45,940 bases of DNA, taken from assembly GCF_000377645.1 (NCBI RefSeq), contig NZ_KB898495.1, forward strand, positions 1 through 45,940. The letters are read 5' to 3'. The translations under genes were made by a program, and so were the position numbers. Below are positions 1 to 7,556 of this stretch, in pieces. Every line of letters begins with the position of its first letter. Positions within the stretch are counted from its first letter, which is position 1. Origin of the DNA: Thiomonas sp. FB-6 (GTDB taxonomy: Bacteria > Pseudomonadota > Gammaproteobacteria > Burkholderiales > Burkholderiaceae_C). Below the pieces are notes generated by a model. That model was not told where the DNA came from, searched no databases, and saw only the letters and a list, made by a program, of their open reading frames with translations.

Positions 1-161
1 CCTTTGCCCTTGGGATAGTGCGGCTCGATCACCTCGCACAACTGCGCCCACGGCACGATCTCGTCCATCGTCTGCAGGAACACGTCGCGCTTCGTCGGCT
101 TACGGTATTGCTCAAATCCGGCGGCTTGATCGGCGGCCATGGCAAGGGTCTGTTGCTTCAT
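1..161 (-). mobile_element. IS5-family transposase, N-terminal part, cut by window edge
   Basis: The minus-strand reading frame starts with ATG at 161 and runs off the left edge after 53 codons. It begins MKQQTLAMAAD and continues through EQYRKPTKRDVFL and IVPWAQLCEVIEPHYPKGK, the characteristic N-terminus of IS5-group DDE transposases, which move the element by cut-and-paste. The catalytic residues lie outside the window, so intactness cannot be judged. The end of the element should lie in 162-342, but without the other end its terminal inverted repeat and target duplication cannot be defined. Nothing else was recognised in 162-342. Confidence 0.85.
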
Positions 162-342
162 CTACCTTCAACGCACGAGCCCCCTCGGCGGTGGACCTTC
201 TTCAGCGTTGCCCTAAGTCCTTGAGCCGTCAAGATCCGGCCCTGCCGCCCTGATAACTCACTACTGACAACATTCAACACAACCAGATGAAAGACTCCAT
301 GCAGAAGTCCTTCACCTGATCCTCACCACGCCGGCAACGACG

Positions 343-1275
343 TCAAGCAGCCAAGCTCCCAAGCTTGCCACCAGCACGCATCCTCTTCGTCAGCTCCCGG
401 AGCGCCGAGTAGGCCCTGGCGTTCAACTCCGTGTCTGCCAACGTGGCCGCCGAATGCAGCCGCGTGCCTCGGTTCCTCCGTCGCCGGAGCTTGGCTTCAC
501 CTATCTGGTCCACATGCTCCACCGCGACCCGCACGAGCGGCGTCAAGATGGGCTTCAACTTTCTGTAGCTGAAGTATGAGGACAGCTCGGTGAAGTTGAA
601 CTCCCTCCAGTCCGAGACCAACGCTTCCGGGACACCCTTGCCCGTGAACGTGATCTCCGTCCGTGCCCGGTGTTCCTTCCTGGGCAGCGAGACGGGCAGG
701 CCCTCTCGAATCGTCGTCTCCTTCACGTATAGATGCTGCATCACGTCGGCACCCTTGTCGCCGACATAGACGTTGTATCCCTCATCCAGGTGATGTCGGC
801 GCAGCCGGTGCGAGCGAAGGCTCAGCGTGTCCAGCTTGCCGCGAGACATGCGTCGGTTCTCCGACGCCATGAACGTGGAGAACTTGTAGAACCCGTAGGC
901 CATCTCCACCAGATCATCCCGGCTGTTGAACCGGCTGTAGGCATCCAGGGCGATCTCGATCGCATGCACGGTCACCGGCTCCGCAAGCGGATGGTCATGC
1001 GTGAAGCCCGCCAGAGCCTCTTCCACGTCCTGCCAGCTCTCGGGCTCCTGCAGCCTTACCAGGAACTCGGTGGCGGCCCCACCGGGCCCAGGGTTCACCG
1101 GCTTGACATGGGGAACGCCGACGCGCTTCCGGGCCGTGTCGAAGTTGCTCGGGCTGGCGGTCACGACGTGCAGCTCGACCCAGTCAACAACCGCACGGAA
1201 TTTCAGTGCGGCATAGGCATCGCTGCGGTGCGCAGGGGAACGCTTCGGCTTCGTGGAGATCAGCTTCAAGGTCAT
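343..1275 (-). CDS. Replication-initiation-factor-like protein of an integrative or plasmid-like element
   Basis: 310 residues, with a good ribosome site (AGGAG, 8 bases before ATG at 1275). The layout resembles rolling-circle replication initiators of the Rep_trans/phage replication-factor type: an early DWVELHVV strand, HAIEIALDAYSRF near residue 105, the YVGDKGADVMQHLYVKET stretch near 170-190, and RTEITFTGKG around 205. In such proteins comparable strands frame the nicking domain. I cannot assign a catalytic tyrosine with certainty, so the family is an inference. Its neighbours on the same strand are a small membrane protein and a tyrosine integrase, the usual company of such genes on small integrative elements. 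Three dyad sequences precede it. It could also be an uncharacterised element protein with no nicking activity. Confidence 0.5.
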   Translation of the reverse strand: MTLKLISTKPKRSPAHRSDAYAALKFRAVVDWVELHVVTASPSNFDTARKRVGVPHVKPVNPGPGGAATEFLVRLQEPESWQDVEEALAGFTHDHPLAEPVTVHAIEIALDAYSRFNSRDDLVEMAYGFYKFSTFMASENRRMSRGKLDTLSLRSHRLRRHHLDEGYNVYVGDKGADVMQHLYVKETTIREGLPVSLPRKEHRARTEITFTGKGVPEALVSDWREFNFTELSSYFSYRKLKPILTPLVRVAVEHVDQIGEAKLRRRRNRGTRLHSAATLADTELNARAYSALRELTKRMRAGGKLGSLAA

Positions 1276-1342
1276 GGGCGCGGGCTCCTTTCGTGGGGTG
1301 GGTCAATCGTGCGAAACCCACCACGGTAGCGAGCGTTCTTAG

Positions 1343-1451
1343 GCAGTGCAAATAGTCACTGCACACTGAGCTTTCGAGGCCCGCCGACCTTCCGTCACCG
1401 GTGACTGAGATCCCGAAGAATTCGATGCCTGAGCCCGCAATTGCGGCTCAG
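1343..1451. promoter_or_regulatory. Cluster of three dyads upstream of the Rep-like gene
   Basis: The 386-base gap 1276-1661 holds no convincing gene but has three inverted repeats. GCAGTG (1343-1348) faces CACTGC (1357-1362) across 8 bases. A perfect 12-base palindrome GTCACCGGTGAC lies at 1394-1405. A near-perfect hairpin at 1429-1451 has CTGAGC/GCTCAG arms around CGCAATTGCG, with one bulged base. Such clusters next to a replication initiator can be operators or a nicking origin. Function here is inferred from position only. Confidence 0.35.
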
Positions 1452-1661
1452 CGTAGGGTGGGTGCAAGCAGCTCACGATAGCCCGTCAGAAGCGCTCCTA
1501 GCGGCTCAGGCACTGCTTCATCAGGCACGCCGGCGACTTGAGGTTCGCTGGCGTTGGCGGCTGGGCTATGCGCGTGGCGTGCAGGGCCGCGCAATGAGGC
1601 CGGCCTGCTCTGATCACCGCCAGATCACCCCTTCGCAAATCCCGTGGCCAGATGCATGGCT

Positions 1662-2174
1662 TTAGCGGCCGGGCTGTGCCAGCCTTGCAGCCATGGCGGC
1701 GCGATGATCCTCGTGGAGGTGGTCGCGCTGACGGTCATCCGCGCGCAGACCTTCATTCAGTTCATCCCGCACCGCGAACGCGCGTTGCTGCAAACTGTGA
1801 TTCGCGGAAATGAGATCAGTCAAGGCTTCAAGGCTCCGCGAGGCAAGATTGCCCTCACCTGGGAGGCATCGTTGCAGCGCCTGTATTTCGGCCTCAAGCT
1901 CCTTGACCCTTGCTTCCCATACCTGCATCGGGCCACTGCGACCCCAGCCGATTGCGGCCCATACGGCTTGGCGCGAATCTCGCGCTCGCTCAAGCAGACC
2001 GGGCAGCGCTAACACCGCAGCCCGCAGCGTCTCGTCGGCGAGTCGCAGCCGCAGGATAGAGTCGTGCTTCTTGAGCGCGACCGTGGCCTTGTAGGTCATC
2101 CCCGTATAGATCGCACTTGCTATGGCCGCCAGCGCGGAGATCAAGCTGATCGAGTCTGACGTTCTCCAAGCCAT
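1662..2174 (-). CDS. Hypothetical one-helix membrane protein with coiled-coil tail
   Basis: 170 residues. ATG at 2174 is preceded by AGGGGAAGG, a plausible ribosome site. Residues about 8-28 (ISLISALAAIASAIYTGM) form one hydrophobic helix, and the rest is a charged, heptad-like helical region (around 60-150: LLERARDSR, VKELEAEIQALQRCL). No family was recognised. It lies on the same strand between the integrase and the Rep-like gene, so it is probably carried by the same element. An anchored coiled-coil protein could serve maintenance or exclusion, but nothing in the sequence shows this. Confidence 0.5.
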   Translation of the reverse strand: MAWRTSDSISLISALAAIASAIYTGMTYKATVALKKHDSILRLRLADETLRAAVLALPGLLERARDSRQAVWAAIGWGRSGPMQVWEARVKELEAEIQALQRCLPGEGNLASRSLEALTDLISANHSLQQRAFAVRDELNEGLRADDRQRDHLHEDHRAAMAARLAQPGR

Positions 2175-2261
2175 GCCTTCCCCTGTTGATGATCTCTACG
2201 ATCTGACCAACTGCGGCCGAGACCACGTCAGCGGTTAGCCTGCGCCGACAGGTCTCCCCTG

Positions 2262-3101
2262 TCAAGCCGCGCCCCGCATCAACTCGACTAGTCGCTCCTG
2301 CACCACCGTCAGCGGCTCGCGCACGTCCTCTGCGCTCAACGCCACGTAATGCCTGTGCAGAACGTCAGCCCGTGCCGGCGTGTGGTTGAGGATGCGCCTC
2401 AGCACGGCGTCGCTGATCGCCAGCTTTTGCCCGACCGTCGCCAGCATCTTGCGCAGGTCATGCAGCATGAAGCGGGGCGCACCGACCACCATCGCGGCGC
2501 GTGCGAGGTGCTCGGCACTGACCCTGGCGAACAGTTCCTGCTCCGGTTCCAGCCCGTCGCAGCGCCGTTCCAGGATCTCGCGCATCAACGGCGTTACGGG
2601 CAAGGTGTGCGCCTTACCGTTCTTGGTCATAGGAACGACGAGGACGCCCGTGGCGAGGTCCACGTGCTGGCGCTGTAGTTCCCTGCACTCTGTGCGACGC
2701 AAGCCCGTGTAGAGCGCCAGGAGCAGGAAGTCGCGCTGCTTCTCGTTCAACTTTTCGATGGAACCCCGCCACGCTGGCAGGTCGGCTTCCTGCAAGACCC
2801 TGGCGCGAGGTTTCGCACGATCGGGAAGCAAGCCAGCCGCCGCCAACCGTGTGAAAGGGGATTCCAGGCTCAGTCCGTGCACGGCGTTCACATACCGAAC
2901 CAGCGCTCCCACGGCGCCCCGGCAGAACTCGACCACAGCCGCCCCGCAGCTCTGGGAAAGTCTCCTGCAATTACCCCGAATGTCCCCCGAATTCAGAGCT
3001 GTGACGGGGACATTCAGGAAGGGGCCGAAGTGCGTCCGCCACATCGAGTCTTAGCGCTTGATGCTCGACGTTGTCGAAGCAGCCGCGAGGTATGCTGTTG
3101 T
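2262..3101 (-). pseudogene. Tyrosine recombinase (phage-type integrase), 5'-truncated with an in-frame stop
   Basis: The catalytic domain is complete: Arg in TGLRRTECREL, HDLRKMLATVG (His-x-x-Arg), His in ILNHTPA, and the nucleophile Tyr in HRHYVALS. The core-binding domain is also there (MWRTHFGPFLNVPVTAL onwards). Upstream of MWRTHF the same frame continues as SSIKR-stop-DSMWRTHFG, where an aromatic residue is expected, so the TAA at 3051-3053 looks like a nonsense change. The N-terminal arm-binding domain is missing; the sequence beyond about 3101 no longer looks like integrase and turns into a moaC fragment at 3219. A 260-residue product could start at 3044, but it would lack site recognition. 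This was probably the integrase that brought in the Rep-like element to its left. Confidence 0.75.
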
Positions 3102-3218
3102 CGGGCATCGCGAAGCTCGTCGCGTTGTCCCAGTTTTGTCCCACTTGGAGGGCCAAAAGCACCCGGAAACGGGCTTTCGGGCTTCGGCTGGATCCTGTGA
3201 AATCAAGGACTTAACGTC

Positions 3219-3341
3219 GGCCTGCTCACCGTCTACGACATGTGCAAGGCCGCCGACCGCGGCATGACCATCACCGACGTGCGCCTGCTGGAAAAGCATG
3301 GCGGCAAGTCGGGGGACTGGGTGGCGGGCGACGCGGCGTAG
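3219..3341 (+). pseudogene. moaC: moaC 3'-end fragment, copy A
   Basis: Forty codons ending in TAG at 3341 read [20 protein letters not shown] followed by [20 protein letters not shown]. This is the C-terminus of MoaC, cyclic pyranopterin monophosphate synthase of molybdenum cofactor synthesis (E. coli MoaC has LTIYDMCKA and VRLLAKSGGKSGD). The catalytic front of the enzyme is absent, and upstream sequence is unrelated element DNA. It is one of three copies in the first 8.4 kb; B and C are at 6246-6341 and 8275-8358. All share an identical 20-base stretch, here at 3296-3315. Confidence 0.85.
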
Positions 3342-3369
3342 CGGCTTTACCCGATGTCGAGCCCGAGGC

Positions 3370-3750
3370 TCACCGGCCCGCGGTGTGATGCAGTGCGCCG
3401 AATCCTCGTGCCAGCCTCGCGAGGCGGGTGTCCAGGGTCCAGAGCAGGGCCCCGGGCGTGATCAGCGTCGAAGCGAGGAGCGTCATGTCGACAAGGCCGC
3501 AGCCCTGGCCGTAGAGGCGTTCGCGTTCCACGAAGGCCCCGACCTCATCCAGGCCGGCAACCCGCGCGGGCCGTAGTGAGGCCAGGGCGGCCAGTGTTCG
3601 TGCGCGGTCCGGAGGCGTCCCGCAGCTCAGTTCGCCGAGCACCATCGGATGGACGAGCACTCTGTCGGAATCCAGCAATGCGGCCAGCGTCGCGTTGCCG
3701 CGCCGGAAGTGTTCCACCCACACCGAGGTGTCGACGAGCACGTCGCTCAT
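3370..3750 (-). CDS. vapC: VapC-type PIN-domain ribonuclease toxin
   Basis: 126 residues with the acidic PIN-domain residues in order: Asp in [12 protein letters not shown], Glu in MVLGELSCG, Asp in [12 protein letters not shown] and Asp in [14 protein letters not shown] toxins of this type cut RNA with Mg2+ or Mn2+ and are blocked by their VapB partner. The start ATG overlaps the vapB stop by ATGA, so the pair is translationally coupled. Length and residues are normal, so it looks functional. A second, decayed copy of this locus lies at 8389-8553, where vapC is almost wholly deleted. Confidence 0.88.
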   Translation of the reverse strand: MSDVLVDTSVWVEHFRRGNATLAALLDSDRVLVHPMVLGELSCGTPPDRARTLAALASLRPARVAGLDEVGAFVERERLYGQGCGLVDMTLLASTLITPGALLWTLDTRLARLARGFGALHHTAGR

Positions 3751-3947
3751 GCGTGCGTTTCCCGGCGGCGAGGGATCTCTTGCATCGACGGCTCCGAGCC
3801 TCCGAGGGCGGCAAGGCGCTTCGCCGCCTGGACCCGGATAAAGGTCTGGATCGCCTCGCGAAACAGCTCGGCCTTGCTCATGGACGGGTCGGCAGCTTCA
3901 AGCGCGCGTTGGTAGAGCGCATCGTCAATCGTCACGGTGGTGCGCAT
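3747..3947 (-). CDS. vapB: VapB-type antitoxin
   Basis: 66 residues beginning [20 protein letters not shown], a ribbon-helix-helix DNA-binding front, followed by a C-terminal toxin-binding region ([20 protein letters not shown]). The start at 3947 is chosen because AAGGAG stands 8-9 bases before it; a start 7 codons upstream has no such support. VapB should neutralise VapC and, with it, bind the promoter. A 6-6-6 inverted repeat lies 28 bases upstream. A diverged copy with the same ADPSM...LFR...RRLAALGG layout is found at 8389-8553. Confidence 0.85.
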   Translation of the reverse strand: MRTTVTIDDALYQRALEAADPSMSKAELFREAIQTFIRVQAAKRLAALGGSEPSMQEIPRRRETHA

Positions 3948-3974
3948 GCTGTTCGCTCCTTGAGGCATCGTGTT

Positions 3975-3992
3975 TGATGCAAGTATGCATCA
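3975..3992. promoter_or_regulatory. Candidate VapBC operator
   Basis: TGATGC AAGTAT GCATCA is a perfect inverted repeat with a 6-base spacer, just upstream of vapB, which reads leftward. Toxin-antitoxin pairs of this type usually repress their own promoter through such dyads. A third GCATCA at 3999-4004 extends the pattern. The binding role is inferred from position. Confidence 0.5.
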
Positions 3993-4080
3993 TCGGAAGC
4001 ATCAGTGCGGGTTGGCCCCTGCGCGGGCAGGGCTGCTCGGCGCCAACGACGGGGAACGTTGGCTTCGGGGGCGCGTCGCC

Positions 4081-4607
4081 TCAGGGCCCGTTCACGGCGG
4101 CCAGTGCGTCGAGCACGCCGGGTGGGCAGCGGGCGCCGGCTTCCGTGCAATAGTGGCTTTTCAGCGGGAAGGCCGCGTCCACCAGGCGCTGGCGGCCCAT
4201 GGCGGGAGTCCATGTGGGATGGTGGCCGAGCACGTACGCTGCCGCGGCGCTGACCAGTACCGTGGCCCCGCTGGTGCCTTGCGTGGCTGCGCCGTAGTAG
4301 ATGTCGCCGCCGAGCAGCCTGCCGCTTTTCGAGCCCCCCTCCAGGTCTTGCGGATTCTCGACCGTGGCGCCCTGGGCAAGGATGATGGGCAGAGCCGCCA
4401 TGCGCCGCGGCTCGGTGTCGGCCGCGTCGAAGGGGTCGTCCAGCCCGAAAATGCCCCCGGGCGCCGCGAGGGTCGCGACAGGCCATCGGTTCCTGCAGTG
4501 CGGCGAGGCCCTCGTTGAGGTCCACGCCGAGGAAGCCCGACCCCTGCGCGCCGACCAGGGCTCCGTCGAAGCCGGGCGCCCGCGTGTACTGCGCTCCCGC
4601 AGCGAAT
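4081..4607 (-). pseudogene. Subtilase (peptidase S8) C-terminal remnant with frameshift
   Basis: The later part reads in one frame with LAAPGG, then GGDIYYGAATQGTSGATVLVS, the GTSxA motif holding the catalytic Ser of subtilases, and ends at TGA 4081-4083. The earlier part (FAAGAQYTRAPGF, GSGFLGVDLNEGLAALQEP) reads in another frame. The two join at about 4480-4490, so a one-base indel has broken the gene. The Asp and His parts of the triad are missing upstream, where the DUF7079-like gene begins. It may be the rest of a secreted protease effector cut by insertion of the toxin module. Confidence 0.65.
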
Positions 4608-4615
4608 GACAGGAG

Positions 4616-5017
4616 TCAGCCGTCGGGCGAATGTTCCGCATAGGGGGCTGCCATCTTTTTGCCCAGTTCAGCTTCGATCCGTGCCCAGATTCCACGGAAG
4701 TGGATGCGGCAGAAGGCCATCGAGCACCGCATCCTCCACCGCGCCAGCAGGCATCGCCTGCCGCGAGCCTGCATGGCGCGGATGTTCTCGACCAGACGCT
4801 GACGATCGAACCCAGCCCATATGGGAGGGATCACCGTCAACAGGTTCTGGCCGCAGTAGGGAGCTACTTCGGTGAAGAAGATCTCCTTCAATTCGGCAAC
4901 CGGCACTCCGACGATTCGTCGTGCGATGAATTCGTAATGCACTTCGTTGTCGATGAAGGCGTCGGACAGCGCCTCCCATACATCCTCACGGCGCTCGTCG
5001 CTCAGCGCAGTTCCCAT
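4616..5017 (-). CDS. DUF7079-like small protein, putative immunity protein, copy 1
   Basis: 133 residues. REDVWEALSDAFIDNEVHYEFIARRI and the following EVAPYCGQNLLTVIPPIWAGFD match the pattern I associate with DUF7079, a cytosolic family of unknown function. The paralogue at 6373-6756 is very similar up to WAGFD and then diverges. Its ATG lies inside the end of the upstream toxin frame (16-base overlap, stop at 5002), and the same overlap occurs in copy 2. A small acidic gene overlapping a toxin gene is the usual place for an immunity gene. That role is inferred, not shown. Confidence 0.6.
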   Translation of the reverse strand: MGTALSDERREDVWEALSDAFIDNEVHYEFIARRIVGVPVAELKEIFFTEVAPYCGQNLLTVIPPIWAGFDRQRLVENIRAMQARGRRCLLARWRMRCSMAFCRIHFRGIWARIEAELGKKMAAPYAEHSPDG

Positions 5018-6138
5018 CGCCGGAATTCCTCCAGTTCGTCGTCGGCCGTCCCCACCCAGGATTCAGCGACAAGGCTGCCGGCCACACTACCCATCAGCAC
5101 GATGGCGACCGCGCACACGACCGCGCCCGGGCCGCAAAGCGGAGCCGCGAGAACCGCGCCAGCGACGCTACCGCCTACCATTCCGCCGCCGATGAGGACT
5201 CCTTGCCGGATCGCCTCCGCGCGCTTGTCGTCCGCCACGGCTACCGCATGTACTGCCAGGATGGCGGTAACGACCAAACCGACCTTTCCGAGAACCCCCA
5301 GGCGTCTCGTGGCGGCGCTCACTTTGGAGCGGTCGCGTGACGCCGACTCGATGACGCTGTAGAAAACCTTGCTCTTCTCCCCCTCGGACAGCCCGTCGAA
5401 CGGGCGCTGGAAGTGCTCGACGGCATAGTTGTCCAGCAGCGCCCTCAGCGACGGCCCATCCTTTTTCATCGACTCCGCATACGCCCGCCCCTGCGCCGAG
5501 GAAGCCACCCGCGTCTCTTCCATGATCTGGTTGCGCATGCGCTGGCACAATCTCGCGCCTTCGACGACGCTGACCCGTCCGGCACCGACCTCGCCCAGCA
5601 GGTAGTCGACTTGCGTTGCGCTGCGGGCCGCGACGCCGTGCAGGCGCAGGCGGTTGCCCGTCATGCAGGCCGCGTAGGCGTACGACCCGTCGTCGAACAA
5701 GACCCGGCATGAAACATCCTCGCAGCTCGCGGTCTCGTCGAGCTGGAAGCCGAGTCATGGCCTGTCGCGCACCGGATCGGAGGCGGAGCAGCCGTCCGTG
5801 CCGTGCGGCGCCGTATGCGCCGCCGCTCCAGGCGACATGCCGACGTCGAAACCGTCCAGGGTCTGACCGCTGCCTTGCTGGCTGGCCACCAGTTCGGGCG
5901 GCCGCGGGCAGCGGCATGCACAAAGGTCGCCTTCGAGCGCGGTGTTGCGGCCGCAGAAGGTTTCGTGGTGACGTGGCCCTGCGCAGGTGATCACCCCGGT
6001 GGATTTGCAGGCACGGCATTCGACCGTGTCGCCCTCAAGCGCTGCAGGCCGGCCCAGGATGGTGACGTTGGAGCTCGCGCTGACCACGACACCGCCCGCG
6101 GTCGTCGTGTCGCCGAGGCAGATGTGGTGTCGTCTCAC
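5002..6138 (-). pseudogene. PAAR-toxin fusion effector, copy 1, interrupted by TGA
   Basis: Read as one frame from GTG at 6138, it has an N-terminal PAAR domain ([23 protein letters not shown], then paired Cys motifs) of the type that caps the type VI secretion spike. A middle part (VSCRVLFDDGSYAYAACMTG) follows, then a helical toxin region ending in glycine-zipper membrane segments (GVLIGGGMVGGSVAGAVL, GPGAVVCAVAIVLMGSVAGS). At 5755-5757 a TGA stands where copy 2 has TGG (Trp), so the product should stop after the PAAR part. Compared with copy 2, about 80 codons are missing between LLGEV and GRVSVVEGA. The deletion fuses what are two genes in copy 2. Probably inactive unless the stop is a strain-level change. 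Confidence 0.7.
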
Positions 6139-6245
6139 GGGGGCGCGCGTGTGCCGGGGCCGCAAAGCGCACAGGCTATGCCTTTGCGGCGCTCGCCGCT
6201 CGCGGCCAAGGCCATTCCCCGATTTCCCGATGTGTTCGTCATGCC

Positions 6246-6341
6246 ATGTGCACGGCCACCGACCGCGGCATGACCATCACCGGCGTGCACCTGCTGGAAA
6301 AGCATGGCGGCAAGTCGGGGGACTGGGTGGCAGGGGACGCA
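6246..6341 (+). pseudogene. moaC: moaC 3'-end fragment, copy B
   Basis: [20 protein letters not shown] and [12 protein letters not shown] match copy A with a few substitutions. Homology begins abruptly near 6246 and stops near 6341 without the original stop codon. It lies about 100 bases upstream of the PAAR copy 1 start, in divergent orientation, as copy C does for PAAR copy 2. The identical 20-base core is at 6303-6322. Confidence 0.85.
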
Positions 6342-6372
6342 ACTCCTTGATCTGCACGCGCGGAACGAGGGG

Positions 6373-6756
6373 TCAGGAGCCTGTGTGCTGGGCCTTTCTG
6401 GCCCATTCGAATTCAATTCTTTCCCAGACGCGCCGGAAACGCCGACGGAAAAGCGCAACCGTGATTCGATGCCTGATTCGCGCCCATCGAGATCTGCGAT
6501 TGTTCTGCAGCATGTCACGGATGCATTTCGCCAGGCTCTCCTTGTCGAATCCTGCCCAGATCGGGGGAATCGTGGCCAGCAAGTTCGGGCCACACTGGGG
6601 CGCCACCTCGTTGAAGAAGATCTCCTGTAGCTCAGCTTTCGGGATTCCCGCGATCCGGCGTGCAATGAATTCGTAATGCACTTCGTTGTCGATGAAGGCG
6701 TCGGACAGCGCTTCCCAGACGTCCTCCCGTTGCTGCTCGGTCAGCGTAGATTCCAT
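6373..6756 (-). CDS. DUF7079-like small protein, putative immunity protein, copy 2
   Basis: 127 residues, paralogue of 4616-5017: EDVWEALSDAFIDNEVHYEF is identical, followed by RIAGIPKAELQEIFFNEVAP and PNLLATIPPIWAGFD. The C-terminal third differs and is strongly basic (RRSRWARIRHRI, FRRRFRRVW). The ATG overlaps the toxin gene end by 16 bases. Divergence after the shared front would fit a pair of immunity proteins specialised for toxins with slightly different C-termini. Family assignment is from memory of the WEALSD...EVAP...WAGFD pattern and should be confirmed. Confidence 0.6.
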   Translation of the reverse strand: MESTLTEQQREDVWEALSDAFIDNEVHYEFIARRIAGIPKAELQEIFFNEVAPQCGPNLLATIPPIWAGFDKESLAKCIRDMLQNNRRSRWARIRHRITVALFRRRFRRVWERIEFEWARKAQHTGS

Positions 6757-7556
6757 CGCGCGAATTCCTCCAACTCCTCCTCGGCTGTTCGTTCCACCAA
6801 CTCTGCAGCCAGACCGCCGAGGGTGCTACCCAGCAACACGATCGCGACGGCACAGACCACCGCCCCCGGGCCGCAGATGGGGGTGACGAGCAGGGCTCCT
6901 GCAACTCCACCCCCGACCATGCCGCCGCCTATCACGGCACCCTGCCGAATAATCTCCCGGGGCTTGTCATCCGCGATCACGACAGCATGCAACGCCACGA
7001 TTGCGGTGACGATCAGCCCGACTTTGCCCAGGATGCGGAGCCGGCGGGTTTCCGTCGAAAATTCGAGATTGTCGCGTCCAGAGGACGCGACAATCGAGTA
7101 GAAGACCTGGCTCTTCTGGGACTCGGATAGGGAGGAAAAGGGGCGCTTGAAAAGCTCGCTCGCATATTTGTCCAGCAGCGATTCCAATGCCGTTCCGGTC
7201 GGCTTTACCTTTTGTGCGTAGGCCCGTCCTTGTGCCGAGGATGCCACGCGCGTCTCTTCCATGACCTGATTGCGCATGCGCTGGCAGAATCTCGCGCCCT
7301 CCACGACGCTGACCCTCCCGGCGTCGACCTCGGCCTGGACCTCGCGCGAGATGCGCTGGATGTTGCTCTTGTAGAGTTGGCGCAGCCTGGCGTCCCGGAT
7401 TGCGTCTGTTGCGAAGCGACTGCCGGCGGCCTCGAATTCATCGCGAGCCAGTTGCAGCGGACTGGGCAGACCGTGCTCCTGGTTGACGGGGAACGGGCCA
7501 GTCAGTGGGGGTAGCTGATGGTCGGGCTCGCCGATCGCCGAGGTCGGGGCTCTCAC
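6741..7556 (-). CDS. Glycine-zipper membrane toxin (putative T6SS effector), copy 2
   Basis: 271 residues from GTG at 7556, which overlaps the PAAR stop as GTGA and so couples the two genes. The front half is soluble and helical (LQLARDEFEAAGSRFATDAI, REVQAEVDAGRVSVVEGA). The back half has a hydrophobic helix (KVGLIVTAIVALHAVVIADD), a glycine-zipper stretch (GAVIGGGMVGGGVAGALLVT), CGPGAVVCAVAIVLLGSTLG, and an acidic tail. Comparable glycine-rich segments close many type VI and polymorphic toxins and are thought to enter membranes. No enzyme motif is visible, so pore formation is the best guess. It is followed by its overlapping DUF7079-like partner. It looks intact. Confidence 0.6.
   Translation of the reverse strand: MRAPTSAIGEPDHQLPPLTGPFPVNQEHGLPSPLQLARDEFEAAGSRFATDAIRDARLRQLYKSNIQRISREVQAEVDAGRVSVVEGARFCQRMRNQVMEETRVASSAQGRAYAQKVKPTGTALESLLDKYASELFKRPFSSLSESQKSQVFYSIVASSGRDNLEFSTETRRLRILGKVGLIVTAIVALHAVVIADDKPREIIRQGAVIGGGMVGGGVAGALLVTPICGPGAVVCAVAIVLLGSTLGGLAAELVERTAEEELEEFARWNLR

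Noticed and set aside
1441-1665. A 74-codon + strand frame in the gap before the membrane protein gene
   Set aside because: No ribosome site, no domain, and unusual composition; the gap is better described by its dyads.
3291-3315. GGKSG in the repeated fragments as a nucleotide-binding P-loop
   Set aside because: The surrounding residues match the MoaC C-terminus, which ends with GGKSG-D; no kinase-like context is present.
3932-4525. A 197-codon - strand frame (MDLNEGLAAL...) as an independent gene
   Set aside because: Only its first part is meaningful: it is the upstream frame of the frameshifted subtilase. The rest is Arg/His-rich shadow.
5755-5757. TGA in the PAAR-toxin frame as a selenocysteine or programmed recoding site
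   Set aside because: The paralogue has Trp (TGG) at the same place, and no stem-loop of the needed type was noticed; a simple nonsense change explains it.
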